Shown here one piece after another: positions 1 through 8,191 of a stretch of 16,015 nt of DNA. The stretch is from an uncultured Flammeovirgaceae bacterium (GTDB lineage: Bacteria; Bacteroidota; Bacteroidia; Cytophagales; Cyclobacteriaceae). Numbering within the stretch: the stretch's first letter is position 1; every line of letters begins with the position of its first letter. Location: the NCBI GenBank assembly GCA_937138955.1, contig CAKZPJ010000530.1:1-16015 (forward strand). Reading direction: 5' to 3'. Under the pieces are notes generated by a model that searched no databases, was not told where the DNA came from, and saw only the letters and a program-made list of their open reading frames with translations. The position numbers were made by a program, and so were the translations under genes.

Positions 1-2
1 TA

Positions 3-947
3 GAGCAGCTGCAACGGCAGATGAATGTACGTGAACAGATTTTCGATCTAACATTAGCTCAGAAGCAAGCATTATTTGATTTCCTCAATGTTAATTTACT
101 GCCCGAAAACCGCTTCTATCTGTACGATTTTTTCTATGACAACTGTGCTACTCGCATTCGCGATGCTTTTGAAGTAGTGTTAGGTGATTCTTTACAGCTA
201 GATACTTCCTTTGTAGCCTTTGAAGAACGTAAAACATTCCGACAACTTGTTGACGACTATATGGTACCTCAACCTTGGGGTGACTTAGGAATTGACCTAG
301 CACTGGGAGTAGGAATTGACCAACCGGCCTCATCCTATCATTATATGTTTTTGCCAGACTATCTGGCCGAAAGCTTTGAGGGTAGCACTTTAATCCGGAA
401 TGGTCAGATGATTCCTCTGGTAAAACAGGATGAGGTTATTATGAAGGGAGCGCAGGAGGTGTCAGAGCCACCCCAGTACATACATCCCAGAACGGACATT
501 CCTCTTTGGACGAATCCACGCGGAATTTTCATTGGTGTATTTGCCCTGTTTCTAGTGTGGACAATTCTAACGCGTAATCAGCAGCCTACTCATTGGCCAG
601 ATATTATAGTTTTTAGCTTGATCGGACTATTAGGAATACTGTTACTAGTGCTTTGGTTAGCAACTGATCACCAGACTACGAAGGAAAACTGGAATTTACT
701 TTGGGCTCATCCATTGCATCTGTTCACGGCTTTTCTGCTTATGCGTAAACAATTAGGCATTGGTGCGAAGCTGTATTTTCTAGTAAACGGGTTTTTCTAC
801 CTTGGCCTCATTCCCGCTTCGGAGGTTCTCCCGCAAGAATACCATCCGGCGGTAATTCCGCTTATTGTGCTAATTGCATTCCGTTACTTCTACAAATACC
901 ACCAAATCAGCTTAGCCCCACGGGTACCTTCACCTTCTGTAAAATAA
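3..947 (+). CDS. DUF4105-family membrane protein, 3' part
   Basis: This is the C-terminal part of a larger protein. The frame is open to the left edge (from base 3), so the Met codon at 21 is probably internal and the true start lies outside the window. Numbering from Met-21, residues 30-50 contain FFYDNCATRIRD, the typical DUF4105 (Lnb N-terminal periplasmic domain-like) signature with a conserved Asn-Cys. Residues 51-115 continue that domain. After a linker (about 140-165), the tail has four or five hydrophobic segments, at about 168-183, 194-214, 229-241, 251-265 and 276-292, with a polar motif TDHQTTKENWNLLW at about 215-228 between the second and third. The family is common in Bacteroidota envelopes. 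The founding domain is linked to lipoprotein processing, but the function of this protein is not established. The 3' end is followed by a 140-bp gap before the convergent FAS1 gene. Confidence 0.85.
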   Translation, partial: EQLQRQMNVREQIFDLTLAQKQALFDFLNVNLLPENRFYLYDFFYDNCATRIRDAFEVVLGDSLQLDTSFVAFEERKTFRQLVDDYMVPQPWGDLGIDLALGVGIDQPASSYHYMFLPDYLAESFEGSTLIRNGQMIPLVKQDEVIMKGAQEVSEPPQYIHPRTDIPLWTNPRGIFIGVFALFLVWTILTRNQQPTHWPDIIVFSLIGLLGILLLVLWLATDHQTTKENWNLLWAHPLHLFTAFLLMRKQLGIGAKLYFLVNGFFYLGLIPASEVLPQEYHPAVIPLIVLIAFRYFYKYHQISLAPRVPSPSVK

Positions 948-1020
948 CTTTCAATTGTAAATATTCTTTCTATACCTCAAATTGAGATCAGAAGAAGTAA
1001 TTGAGTAAAGATTGTTACCA

Positions 1021-1052
1021 ACAAAAAAGCGCAAGAGCCGAAACCCTTGCGC
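1021..1052 (-). terminator. Rho-independent terminator of the FAS1 lipoprotein gene
   Basis: A perfect 7-bp stem, GCGCAAG (1029-1035) with CTTGCGC (1046-1052), encloses a 10-nt loop. The A-run at 1023-1028 reads as a T-run immediately after the hairpin on the minus strand. It lies 36 bp beyond the stop codon of the minus-strand gene ending at 1088, so it most likely terminates that transcript. It could also slow read-through from the plus-strand gene ending at 947, but no T-tract follows on that strand. Confidence 0.8.
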
Positions 1053-1087
1053 CTATTAACAATAGTTTTAAAATCAGTAGTTACTGA

Positions 1088-2425
1088 CTAGTCAACCTTC
1101 ACTGAAATTCTGATAAATTTATCTGATTCAATACCAGGGGCGACTTCATCTACCACCACAATACCAAACCGTCCATCAGCCGTCTGAAAAGCAAAAGCAT
1201 CACCTTCCGCTAATCCGGTGATCTCCGCACCTTCGTTGTCTGCTCCAGCAACTTCATATTCTTGACCTAACCGGAATCCTTGGTTTACCTGAATGGCATC
1301 AAAGTCTTCAGCTGCAAAACTATCCAGCGGGCGGAAAGTAGTTGCATTGAGCGTACCCCAGTTTGCTCCAGTAGCACTCAAATCATAAACGCTTGAGGGA
1401 TAAGTAGAAGGGGCGGCAATAGAAGCTTCATTAGTTGCACCAAAGTAGTAACCAAAGTCAATATCAGCCGAAGAAATTCCGCCAGTTCCATTTACTACAT
1501 CCTCTACTGAATAGGCAAGACCAGTTTCGGTACTAAAGAATGTATCGGAAGTTCTTTCTCCTGGTGCTTGACCAATAGGTGCTGCCAATAGCACAGTTTC
1601 GTAAGAAGAAATATTAGCTAACGGCAAAAGCACTTTATCAATTACGTGTACTACACCATTACCAGATATTACATCTGCAGTAGTAACGTTGGCATCGTTC
1701 ACCATTACACTGCCATCACCAGCTACTGAAATAAAAATATCCAGCCCTTGCTCTGTAGTTACTTCCTGACCATCGGTCAAATCACTAGATAAAGCCTCAA
1801 CGCCCGATACAACATGGTACAATAGAATATCAGCTAGATCAGCACGAGCCAATAGTGCGTCTGCGGTAATACCCAAATCAGCAATAAGTGCTTCAAATGC
1901 GGCATTAGTAGGAGCAAAAACAGTGAATGGTCCATCACCCTGCAAAGTAGTAACTAAATTGGCTTGAGTTAACGCCTGTACGAGTATACTAAAATCTGGA
2001 TCGCTAGTTGCTACGCCAACCACTGTTGCAGGACTGACATTAATAGTAATAGTTTGGCTATCTAAAATATCGCTTCCATCACGAAGTTCGGCAACCAAAT
2101 CGATAGTACTACGAGTCTCGCCTTCCGGTATAGCGTAGTTTACTTGAACACTGGCTGGCGTATTAGAAAGAGGAAAAGTCTCTATCTGTACTCCATCTTC
2201 TAGTATGAATAAATTATCGGGCGATTCTCCGCCGTAATCAATAGCTACCGAAAAGGTCACCGTTTCGCCCGCAATACCACTTGCCTCCGTGGCATCTACT
2301 CCATCTACTTGAGTAAAGACACTAGCAAGATCTACCGGACCTTCTGCATCCTCCCCGCAACTGGTTAAAAACAAAAAGCCACCCACGGTGAATAGCCATA
2401 AAAATGAATACAAAACCTTCTTCAT
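1088..2425 (-). CDS. FAS1 (fasciclin) domain lipoprotein
   Basis: Predicted surface or periplasmic lipoprotein of 445 aa. Residues 1-22 form a lipoprotein signal peptide (basic MKK start, hydrophobic core) with lipobox LTSC and the lipidated Cys at 23, which supports the chosen start. Residues about 28-132 resemble an Ig-like beta domain. Residues about 135-268 are a FAS1 domain, with the H1 motif FTVFAPTNAAF (167-177), YHVV (203-206) and the H2 motif NGVVHVIDKVLLP (256-268). Residues about 278-445 form a separate C-terminal beta-rich domain, resembling modules in Bacteroidota lipoproteins, that ends in IRISVKVD. FAS1 domains usually mediate adhesion or matrix contacts; the ligand here is unknown. 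The gene is transcribed alone or after trxA (119-bp gap) and ends at a strong terminator. Confidence 0.88.
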   Translation of the reverse strand: MKKVLYSFLWLFTVGGFLFLTSCGEDAEGPVDLASVFTQVDGVDATEASGIAGETVTFSVAIDYGGESPDNLFILEDGVQIETFPLSNTPASVQVNYAIPEGETRSTIDLVAELRDGSDILDSQTITINVSPATVVGVATSDPDFSILVQALTQANLVTTLQGDGPFTVFAPTNAAFEALIADLGITADALLARADLADILLYHVVSGVEALSSDLTDGQEVTTEQGLDIFISVAGDGSVMVNDANVTTADVISGNGVVHVIDKVLLPLANISSYETVLLAAPIGQAPGERTSDTFFSTETGLAYSVEDVVNGTGGISSADIDFGYYFGATNEASIAAPSTYPSSVYDLSATGANWGTLNATTFRPLDSFAAEDFDAIQVNQGFRLGQEYEVAGADNEGAEITGLAEGDAFAFQTADGRFGIVVVDEVAPGIESDKFIRISVKVD

Positions 2426-2477
2426 AATTTGAGTCTGTTTAAGTGAAATAAATTGTGGTTAAATAAAGTATTTATCG

Positions 2478-2540
2478 CTAGGGGCAAGGAAGTTGGAGCG
2501 TGGGGTTATCTACTCCCAGCATCTGGCTCCTCGCACCTAG
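2478..2540. repeat. Imperfect nested inverted repeat after trxA
   Basis: The gap between trxA and the FAS1 gene holds an extended imperfect hairpin. The outer arms are CTAGGGGCAAGG (from 2478) and CCTCGCACCTAG (ending 2540), with two mismatches in twelve. The middle arms are GGAGC (2495-2499) and GCTCC (2526-2530), and the inner arms TGGG and CCCA. It lies five bases past the trxA stop on the minus strand and probably forms the 3' end of that transcript. It lacks a clean T-run, so a standard intrinsic terminator is uncertain. The degenerate purine-rich and pyrimidine-rich arms look like a low-complexity intergenic repeat. Confidence 0.5.
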
Positions 2541-2544
2541 TCTA

Positions 2545-2862
2545 TTAATTGTTAATTGCTTTTTGTAATGAGGCTCCTAGCTCTCGTCGGGTCATTAGTC
2601 CTGACTGTCGCCATAATACTTTGCCCTTTCGAAATAAAATCAACGTAGGGACGCCCTGAATTTTGTATTTCATCGCTACTGACTGATTTTTATCTACGTC
2701 TACTTTTACTACTTTCAGTTTTTCTCTAAAGTCGCGGGCAGTGTCGCTTACAATTGGGGCTAAAGCCTTGCAAGGGCCGCACCAAGTAGCGTAAAAATCA
2801 ACCAACACCGGAGTATCTGACTGGGAAATCAGTTCGGAAAAAGTCTTCTTTTTAGATGCCAT
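2545..2862 (-). CDS. trxA: Thioredoxin
   Basis: Small cytoplasmic thioredoxin of 105 aa, the normal length for the family. It reduces protein disulfides through a dithiol active site and would be recycled by thioredoxin reductase, which is not in this window. The active site WCGPCK lies at residues 27-32 (redox Cys28 and Cys31). The cis-proline loop GVPT is at 70-73 (Pro72), and the buried Asp of VDFYATW is at 22. There is no signal peptide, and the N-terminus MASKKKTF is short and basic, so the protein should be cytosolic. The gene is divergent from the dipeptidyl peptidase gene. A small dyad lies 17 bp upstream of its start. Bacteroidota genomes often carry several thioredoxin paralogues, so this need not be the main one. 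Confidence 0.93.
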   Translation of the reverse strand: MASKKKTFSELISQSDTPVLVDFYATWCGPCKALAPIVSDTARDFREKLKVVKVDVDKNQSVAMKYKIQGVPTLILFRKGKVLWRQSGLMTRRELGASLQKAINN

Positions 2863-2878
2863 TAAATCAATATTATCT

Positions 2879-2893
2879 GTACATAAACTGTAC
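2879..2893. promoter_or_regulatory. Short dyad upstream of trxA
   Basis: A perfect inverted repeat, GTACA-N5-TGTAC, sits 17 bp upstream of the trxA start codon in the 269-bp divergent trxA/DPP intergenic region. Its size and place fit an operator or a 5'-UTR hairpin. A dyad of 5+5 bases is easily found by chance in AT-rich spacer, so this is only a candidate. The rest of the spacer (2894-3131) is AT-rich. It also has a 6-bp hairpin, CAATAG/CTATTG, at 3093-3110 just before the DPP start. I see no convincing promoter there. Confidence 0.22.
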
Positions 2894-3131
2894 CGTACTA
2901 ATAAAGTTGTCCACCTTATTTGTAAGAAATAGGCGGATTGGTAAAAAAATATTTGAGTACGCTATATGAATGATCTCAAAAAATAGATGTCAATTGGCTA
3001 AAAAATGATATTTGCTATTAATTAATGTATACAACTACGTTGTTCAGAAACTGTTTAGCTTTAAACTGCTTTCAGCAACCAAATTGCTACTGCAATAGTT
3101 AAAGCTATTGATATGTAAGAAAACAATTAAA

Positions 3132-5354
3132 ATGCCAAAAATTAGCACACTAACTACCTCTTTAGCAATTTCACCTCTTCTCTTTCTATCTACTTACATT
3201 GGTAGCTGGGCTCAGACAGACTCCCTTTCTTTAGAAGATATATACAGCCAAAGTGTATTCTCCCCAAGCAATATCAAGGGTATTAATTGGATGGATGACG
3301 GGCGATTTTATACCTCGCAGGTGCAGGAAGAAGAGGAATACTACCAGCATATTATTCAGTACGATATTACCACTGGAGAAGCAGTAGATACCCTAGTGAA
3401 CGGACGCCAATTAGTGCCCGAAGATGAGCCACTGGCTCTATCGTACCAGAAATATGCCTTTAGTTCCGACGGAGATAAAGTGCTATTGGCTACGGAGTAC
3501 GAACCAATTTATCGTCGCTCTTCCCGAGCTTACTACTACGTCTATGACCGCGACGATGGGTCTTTTCGAGCGTTAGCCGACGGGGGGAAACAGTCTTACG
3601 CTACTTTTTCGCCCGACGGCAGCAAAGTGGCATTTGTGCGGAACAATAACCTGTTTTACGTTACATTGAGCAATGGCTCCGTTACTCAAATTACCACTGA
3701 TGGGAAGAAGAATAAACTGATTCATGGTAGTACCGACTGGGTGTACGAAGAAGAGTTTTCAGTAACCAAAGCTTTTTTCTGGTCACCCCAAAGCGATAAG
3801 GTTGCCTACATTTCGTTTGATGAAGCAACCGTACCGGAATACAACATGCAATTGTGGAACAACCTGTACCCCGAAGACTATCGTTTCAAGTACCCAAAAG
3901 CGGGGGAGGCTAATTCTGAGGTTAGCGTCTCTATTTATCAGTTAGCCGACCAGCAGACTATTTCGGTAGACTTGGGGGAAGAAATCGATATCTACGTGCC
4001 GCGGATGCAGTGGACGAATGATAACGATCTGCTGTCAATCATTCGGATGAACCGATTACAAAATAAGCTGGAGATTATTCATACTAATGCTCAGAACGGA
4101 AGTGCCGAAGTGGTACTCACCGAAGAAAGCGACACTTATGTTGATCTGGACTTCAACGATCAGCTAGTATACTTGAAGAACGGCGAACAGTTTGTGCGAA
4201 CCAGTGAGCAAGATGGTTTCAAGCATATTTACCTCCATAGTATGGATGGCTCGTTAATACGTCCAATTACGCAGGGCGACTGGGAAGTGAGTAATTTTTT
4301 AGGAGTGGATGAAAGTAAGAAGCTCGCTTACTATACTTCTACCGAAGTTTCACCATTGGAACGCCACCTGTACACCATTCGGATGGACGGTAAGCGAAAG
4401 AAACGTTTAACGGAAGAGTCGGGTACGCATAGCATCACATTGAACCCAGATTTTACTTATTATATTGATCGACATTCCTCTTCCAAACAGCCATTAGAAG
4501 TAAGCCTGCATCAAGCCCCCAGCGGTAAACTAGTGAAGGTGCTAGAAGACAATACTGAACTACGGGAGAAAGTAGCCACTTACCAAATGGGCACTAAAGA
4601 GTTTATTCAAGTTCCGGCAAATGACACGCTGAAACTAAACGCCTATATTGTTAAGCCTTCGAACTTTGATTCCACAAAAACCTACCCGCTGCTGATGTTT
4701 GTGTACGGTGGGCCTGGTTCTCAGTTGGTGAAAGATAGCTGGTTGGCGGGGCACGAACCCTGGTTTCATTATTTGGCGGAGCGGGGCTACTTGGTAGCCT
4801 GTGTGGATAATCGGGGTACTGGTGCAAGGGGAAAAGACTTTAGGACGGTAACCTATAACAATCTGGGTAAGCACGAGGTAGAAGACCAAATTGCCAGTGC
4901 CCGCTATTTTGGTAATTTACCCTACGTAGATGCCGAGCGGATTGGCATTTGGGGCTGGAGCTACGGGGGGTATATGACTTTATTAAGCACATTGCTGGGA
5001 AACGATGTATTTTCACTGGGAGTATCAGTAGCTCCGGTCACCAACTGGCGATTGTACGATACCATCTATACCGAACGTTACTTGCAAACCCCGCAAATTA
5101 ATCCCGAAGGTTACGACCGGTACTCGCCACTTACCCACGCTGAGAAGCTGGAGGGTGACTTACTGCTGATTCATGGCACAGGCGATGACAATGTACATTT
5201 TCAGAATGCGGTTGAGATGCAAAACGCGCTAATTGCGGCGGGTAAATCTTTTGATTCATTCTTCTACCCCAATCGTAACCACGGCATTTACGGGGGCAAC
5301 ACTCGCCTGCACTTATTTACCATGATTACTGAATTTATTACAGAAAACCTTTAG
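3132..5354 (+). CDS. Dipeptidyl peptidase IV-like serine protease (S9B)
   Basis: Exported prolyl peptidase of the S9B/DPP IV family that removes N-terminal dipeptides, typically Xaa-Pro. I prefer ATG 3132 (740 aa) over the in-frame TTG at 3108, because it gives a cleaner signal peptide (MPKIST, then a hydrophobic stretch ending near GSWAQ). Residues about 30-490 form the beta-propeller and contain DWVYEEE (202-208), the double-Glu motif that binds the substrate amino terminus. Residues about 500-740 form the alpha/beta hydrolase: YGGPGS with the oxyanion Tyr525, nucleophile Ser610 in GWSYGG, Asp685 in GTGDDNVH and His717 in NRNHG. The triad is complete, so activity is expected. The protein probably acts in the periplasm in peptide scavenging. 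It is a single gene, divergent from trxA and convergent with polA. Confidence 0.93.
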   Translation: MPKISTLTTSLAISPLLFLSTYIGSWAQTDSLSLEDIYSQSVFSPSNIKGINWMDDGRFYTSQVQEEEEYYQHIIQYDITTGEAVDTLVNGRQLVPEDEPLALSYQKYAFSSDGDKVLLATEYEPIYRRSSRAYYYVYDRDDGSFRALADGGKQSYATFSPDGSKVAFVRNNNLFYVTLSNGSVTQITTDGKKNKLIHGSTDWVYEEEFSVTKAFFWSPQSDKVAYISFDEATVPEYNMQLWNNLYPEDYRFKYPKAGEANSEVSVSIYQLADQQTISVDLGEEIDIYVPRMQWTNDNDLLSIIRMNRLQNKLEIIHTNAQNGSAEVVLTEESDTYVDLDFNDQLVYLKNGEQFVRTSEQDGFKHIYLHSMDGSLIRPITQGDWEVSNFLGVDESKKLAYYTSTEVSPLERHLYTIRMDGKRKKRLTEESGTHSITLNPDFTYYIDRHSSSKQPLEVSLHQAPSGKLVKVLEDNTELREKVATYQMGTKEFIQVPANDTLKLNAYIVKPSNFDSTKTYPLLMFVYGGPGSQLVKDSWLAGHEPWFHYLAERGYLVACVDNRGTGARGKDFRTVTYNNLGKHEVEDQIASARYFGNLPYVDAERIGIWGWSYGGYMTLLSTLLGNDVFSLGVSVAPVTNWRLYDTIYTERYLQTPQINPEGYDRYSPLTHAEKLEGDLLLIHGTGDDNVHFQNAVEMQNALIAAGKSFDSFFYPNRNHGIYGGNTRLHLFTMITEFITENL

Positions 5355-5412
5355 ACGGAGAACGGAAGGTAAGTTTACCAGTGAAGCTGCTCCGTATTCC
5401 ATCCTCCGTTTT
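5355..5412. terminator. Bidirectional structured terminator between DPP and polA
   Basis: The whole 56-bp gap between the convergent stop codons is an imperfect inverted repeat. The outer arms at 5355-5367 and 5397-5409 begin ACGGAG and end CTCCGT, with two mismatches in thirteen. An inner hairpin, GGTAA-GT-TTACC, is at 5368-5379. A second CTCCGT copy (5390-5395) could pair alternatively with the left arm. A short T-run (TTTT, 5409-5412) follows on the plus strand. Placement between convergent genes fits a terminator for both, though the T-tract on the minus strand is weak. Confidence 0.5.
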
Positions 5413-8191
5413 AATGTGCTTGCAACCAATTTTCGCCAAGACCAGTACCGACCTCCATAGGAACATCGAGAGGTAAGGCGTTGATCATTAGTTCGCAGAC
5501 TTTAGCTTTTAGCTGTTCCTGTTCGTCACGGTGGGCGTCAAATACTAGTTCATCGTGTACTTGCAGAATCATTCGGGATTTTAGCTTCTCTTGGCGCATC
5601 CACGCGGCAATATCTACCATTGCAATCTTAATCATATCGGCCGCAGTACCCTGAATAGGAGCATTAATAGCGTTCCGCTCGCTGTAGCCGCGCAAAGTCG
5701 GGTTACGAGAATTTATATCGTTGAGGTAACGCTTGCGACCAAGTACTGTTTCCACATACGCTGCTTCTCGGGCTTGCTGAATGGCTCGATCCATATACCC
5801 GCGCACACTTGGAAACCGCTCAAAGTAAGCTTTAATAATATCTGAAGCTTCGGAACGAGGAATACTTAACCGCTGGGCCAATCCGAAGGCAGAAACGCCG
5901 TAGATGATGCCAAAGTTAGCCGTCTTAGCCTTACGCCGCATATCGGGCGTTACTTCGTCGAGCGAAACATCAAATATCTTACTAGCGGTAGCCGCGTGAA
6001 TATCCTGCCCGTTCCGGAAGGCATCGATCATTGTTTCATCTTGGGCAAAAGAAGCCATAATTCGAAGTTCCACCTGGGAATAATCCGCTGCGAGTAGAAC
6101 GAATTCATCGCTACGCGGCACGAAAGCCTTACGAATAAGTTGCCCCTTTTCGGTACGAATTGGAATGTTCTGTAGGTTGGGATTCGTAGAGCTTAACCGC
6201 CCAGTAGAAGTAACCGCCTGATTGTAAGAAGTATGGATGCGGTTGTCTCTCGGGCTGATAAGCTTGGGCAGGGCATCAATGTAGGTATTTTTAAGTTTGA
6301 CCAACTCACGATAATCCAGAATACGGCGAGCAATATCGTGTTCGGTTGCCAAGTCGGAAAGAATAGCCTCCCCGGTAGCGTACTGTCCTGACTTGGTACG
6401 TTTAGGCTTTTCCAGTAGTTTCAGGTTATCGAAGAGAACTTCGCCCAGTTGCTTAGGCGAACCTATGTTGAATTCCACTCCTGCTACTTCGTAAATCTCC
6501 TGCTCAATCTGAACAATGTCTTTGGCTAGCTCTCCCGAAAGTTCCTGCAACACGGCTGGTTCTACCTTTACCCCCTCGTATTCCATAGAAGCTAACACCG
6601 GTACTAAGGGCATTTCTACCCGATTAAAAATTTTCAGGAGCTTTTCATCTTCCTGTAATTTCTTTTCAAAAATTTCCTTCAGCTGCAACGTAATGTCAGC
6701 ATCCTCCCCAGCGTACTCAGTCACTTCTTCCACTGGTACATCGCGCATCGTCCCTTGGTTCTTTCCCTTTTTACCAATTAAGCTTTCAATGGAAACGGGT
6801 TGGTAGTTCAGATAATTCTCGGCCATGGTGTCCATGGCGTGGCTCGTCTCTGGGTCAATCAGGTAGTGGGCAATCATGGTATCAAACATGATTCCGGCCA
6901 CTTCAATACCATATTTTTTCAATACCAGCATATCAAACTTCAGGTTTTGCCCAATTTTCAGGATTTTTTCATTCTCCAGTAGGGGTTTGAATTTATCTAC
7001 TACTGATTGGGCATCGCTCTTTTCTTCAGATACTGGAACGTAGTAGGCTTCTCCGGTTTTGCGGGCGAAGGCTAAACCTACTAGTTGCGTCTCCATTGCA
7101 TCCAGACTATCAGTTTCGGTATCAAAGCAAATAGCCGACTCTTTAGTAAGTATAGCAATTAGGTCAGTGCGTTTCTGAGCGGTATCTATCAGCTGATAAT
7201 CATGCTTAGTACTCTTAATAGAGTCTTCAAAGACAAAGGGAAGCTGATTGTGATCGGAGGCTAACACTTCAGTATCAAACAGACCGCCCTGCACAGGCTG
7301 TAAATTTGGATGCTTATCTAAAACCCGACGAGCCAGCGTACGAAACTCTAAGTCTTCGAATAATCGGCGTAACTCTGGTTCGTTAGGATCATCTAGTTTT
7401 AGGGCTTCTTCTTCAAACGGCAGGGGCACATCAATTTTGATAGTTGCCAATTCCTTAGAAAGCAAGCCTTGCTCGCTAAATTCAATTACCCGTTCCCGTT
7501 GTTTGCCCTTCAGTTGTTCCGCGTTGGCCACTACGCCTTCTACCGAACCATATTCTTTCAATAGTTTAGATGCCGTCTTTGGTCCCACTCCTGGAATACC
7601 TGGGATATTATCCGAAGCATCACCCTGCAAACCCAGCATGTCGCGTACCTGATCTACTTGCTGAATATCAAACTTCTTAAGCACTTCTGGAATGCCCAGC
7701 ACATCTACACCATTGCCCATGTAGGCTGGTTTGAATAAAAAGATACATTCTTCAACCAACTGAGCAAAATCTTTATCGGGGGTCATCATATAGACAGTAA
7801 ACCCCCGTCGAGCCGCCTGCTTAGCAAATGTTCCAATAATATCGTCGGCCTCAAATCCATCTAACTCCAGCACTGGAATGTTAAATGCTTGGATGATGTC
7901 TTTTACGATGGGAATCGCTATCTGAATATCTTCCGGTTGGGCTTCCCGGTGGGCTTTATATGGTTCGTACTGTATATGGCGGAAGGTGGGAGCGGACGTA
8001 TCGAACGCCACCGCAATATGCGAAGGCTGCTCTTTATTTAGCACTTCTACCAGCGCATTAGTAAACCCCAGAGCAGCGCCTGTATTCATTCCCTTAGAAT
8101 TGATGCGAGGGTTCTTGCTAAAGGCAAAATGGGCACGATAAATAAGTGCCATTGCATCCAGTAAAAACAGTTTTTTATTAGACTGACTCAT
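5411..8191 (-). CDS. polA: DNA polymerase I
   Basis: Full-length DNA polymerase I of 926 aa, for Okazaki-fragment maturation and repair synthesis. Residues 1-295 are the 5' nuclease (FLLDAMALIYR; FDTSAPTFRH at 63-72; GFEADDIIG at 112-120; DASDNIPGIPGVGPKTA at 191-207). Residues about 330-515 are the 3'-5' proofreading domain with Exo I Asp357/Glu359 (FDTET), Exo II Asp420 and Exo III YAGED (493-497), all intact. Residues about 540-926 are the family A polymerase: motif A DYSQVELR (Asp703), O-helix RRKAKTANFGIIYG (752-764, with Phe760 at the ddNTP-discriminating position) and motif C QVHDE (877-881). The start MSQSNKKLFLLDAMAL matches the family N-terminus. It stands alone on the minus strand, convergent with the DPP gene, its stop adjoining the shared terminator. 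Confidence 0.97.
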   Translation of the reverse strand: MSQSNKKLFLLDAMALIYRAHFAFSKNPRINSKGMNTGAALGFTNALVEVLNKEQPSHIAVAFDTSAPTFRHIQYEPYKAHREAQPEDIQIAIPIVKDIIQAFNIPVLELDGFEADDIIGTFAKQAARRGFTVYMMTPDKDFAQLVEECIFLFKPAYMGNGVDVLGIPEVLKKFDIQQVDQVRDMLGLQGDASDNIPGIPGVGPKTASKLLKEYGSVEGVVANAEQLKGKQRERVIEFSEQGLLSKELATIKIDVPLPFEEEALKLDDPNEPELRRLFEDLEFRTLARRVLDKHPNLQPVQGGLFDTEVLASDHNQLPFVFEDSIKSTKHDYQLIDTAQKRTDLIAILTKESAICFDTETDSLDAMETQLVGLAFARKTGEAYYVPVSEEKSDAQSVVDKFKPLLENEKILKIGQNLKFDMLVLKKYGIEVAGIMFDTMIAHYLIDPETSHAMDTMAENYLNYQPVSIESLIGKKGKNQGTMRDVPVEEVTEYAGEDADITLQLKEIFEKKLQEDEKLLKIFNRVEMPLVPVLASMEYEGVKVEPAVLQELSGELAKDIVQIEQEIYEVAGVEFNIGSPKQLGEVLFDNLKLLEKPKRTKSGQYATGEAILSDLATEHDIARRILDYRELVKLKNTYIDALPKLISPRDNRIHTSYNQAVTSTGRLSSTNPNLQNIPIRTEKGQLIRKAFVPRSDEFVLLAADYSQVELRIMASFAQDETMIDAFRNGQDIHAATASKIFDVSLDEVTPDMRRKAKTANFGIIYGVSAFGLAQRLSIPRSEASDIIKAYFERFPSVRGYMDRAIQQAREAAYVETVLGRKRYLNDINSRNPTLRGYSERNAINAPIQGTAADMIKIAMVDIAAWMRQEKLKSRMILQVHDELVFDAHRDEQEQLKAKVCELMINALPLDVPMEVGTGLGENWLQAH

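Noticed and set aside
977..987. Palindrome CTCAAATTGAG after the DUF4105 gene as a terminator
   Set aside because: The arms leave a one-base loop and no T-run follows, so it cannot form a useful hairpin.
3108..3131. TTG start extending the dipeptidyl peptidase by 8 residues
   Set aside because: ATG 3132 gives a standard signal peptide. The extension adds a Cys and Lys-rich lead with no family support.
6516..6806. Plus-strand frame of 96 codons inside polA
   Set aside because: It is antisense to conserved polymerase sequence and its Ser-rich composition reflects the other strand.
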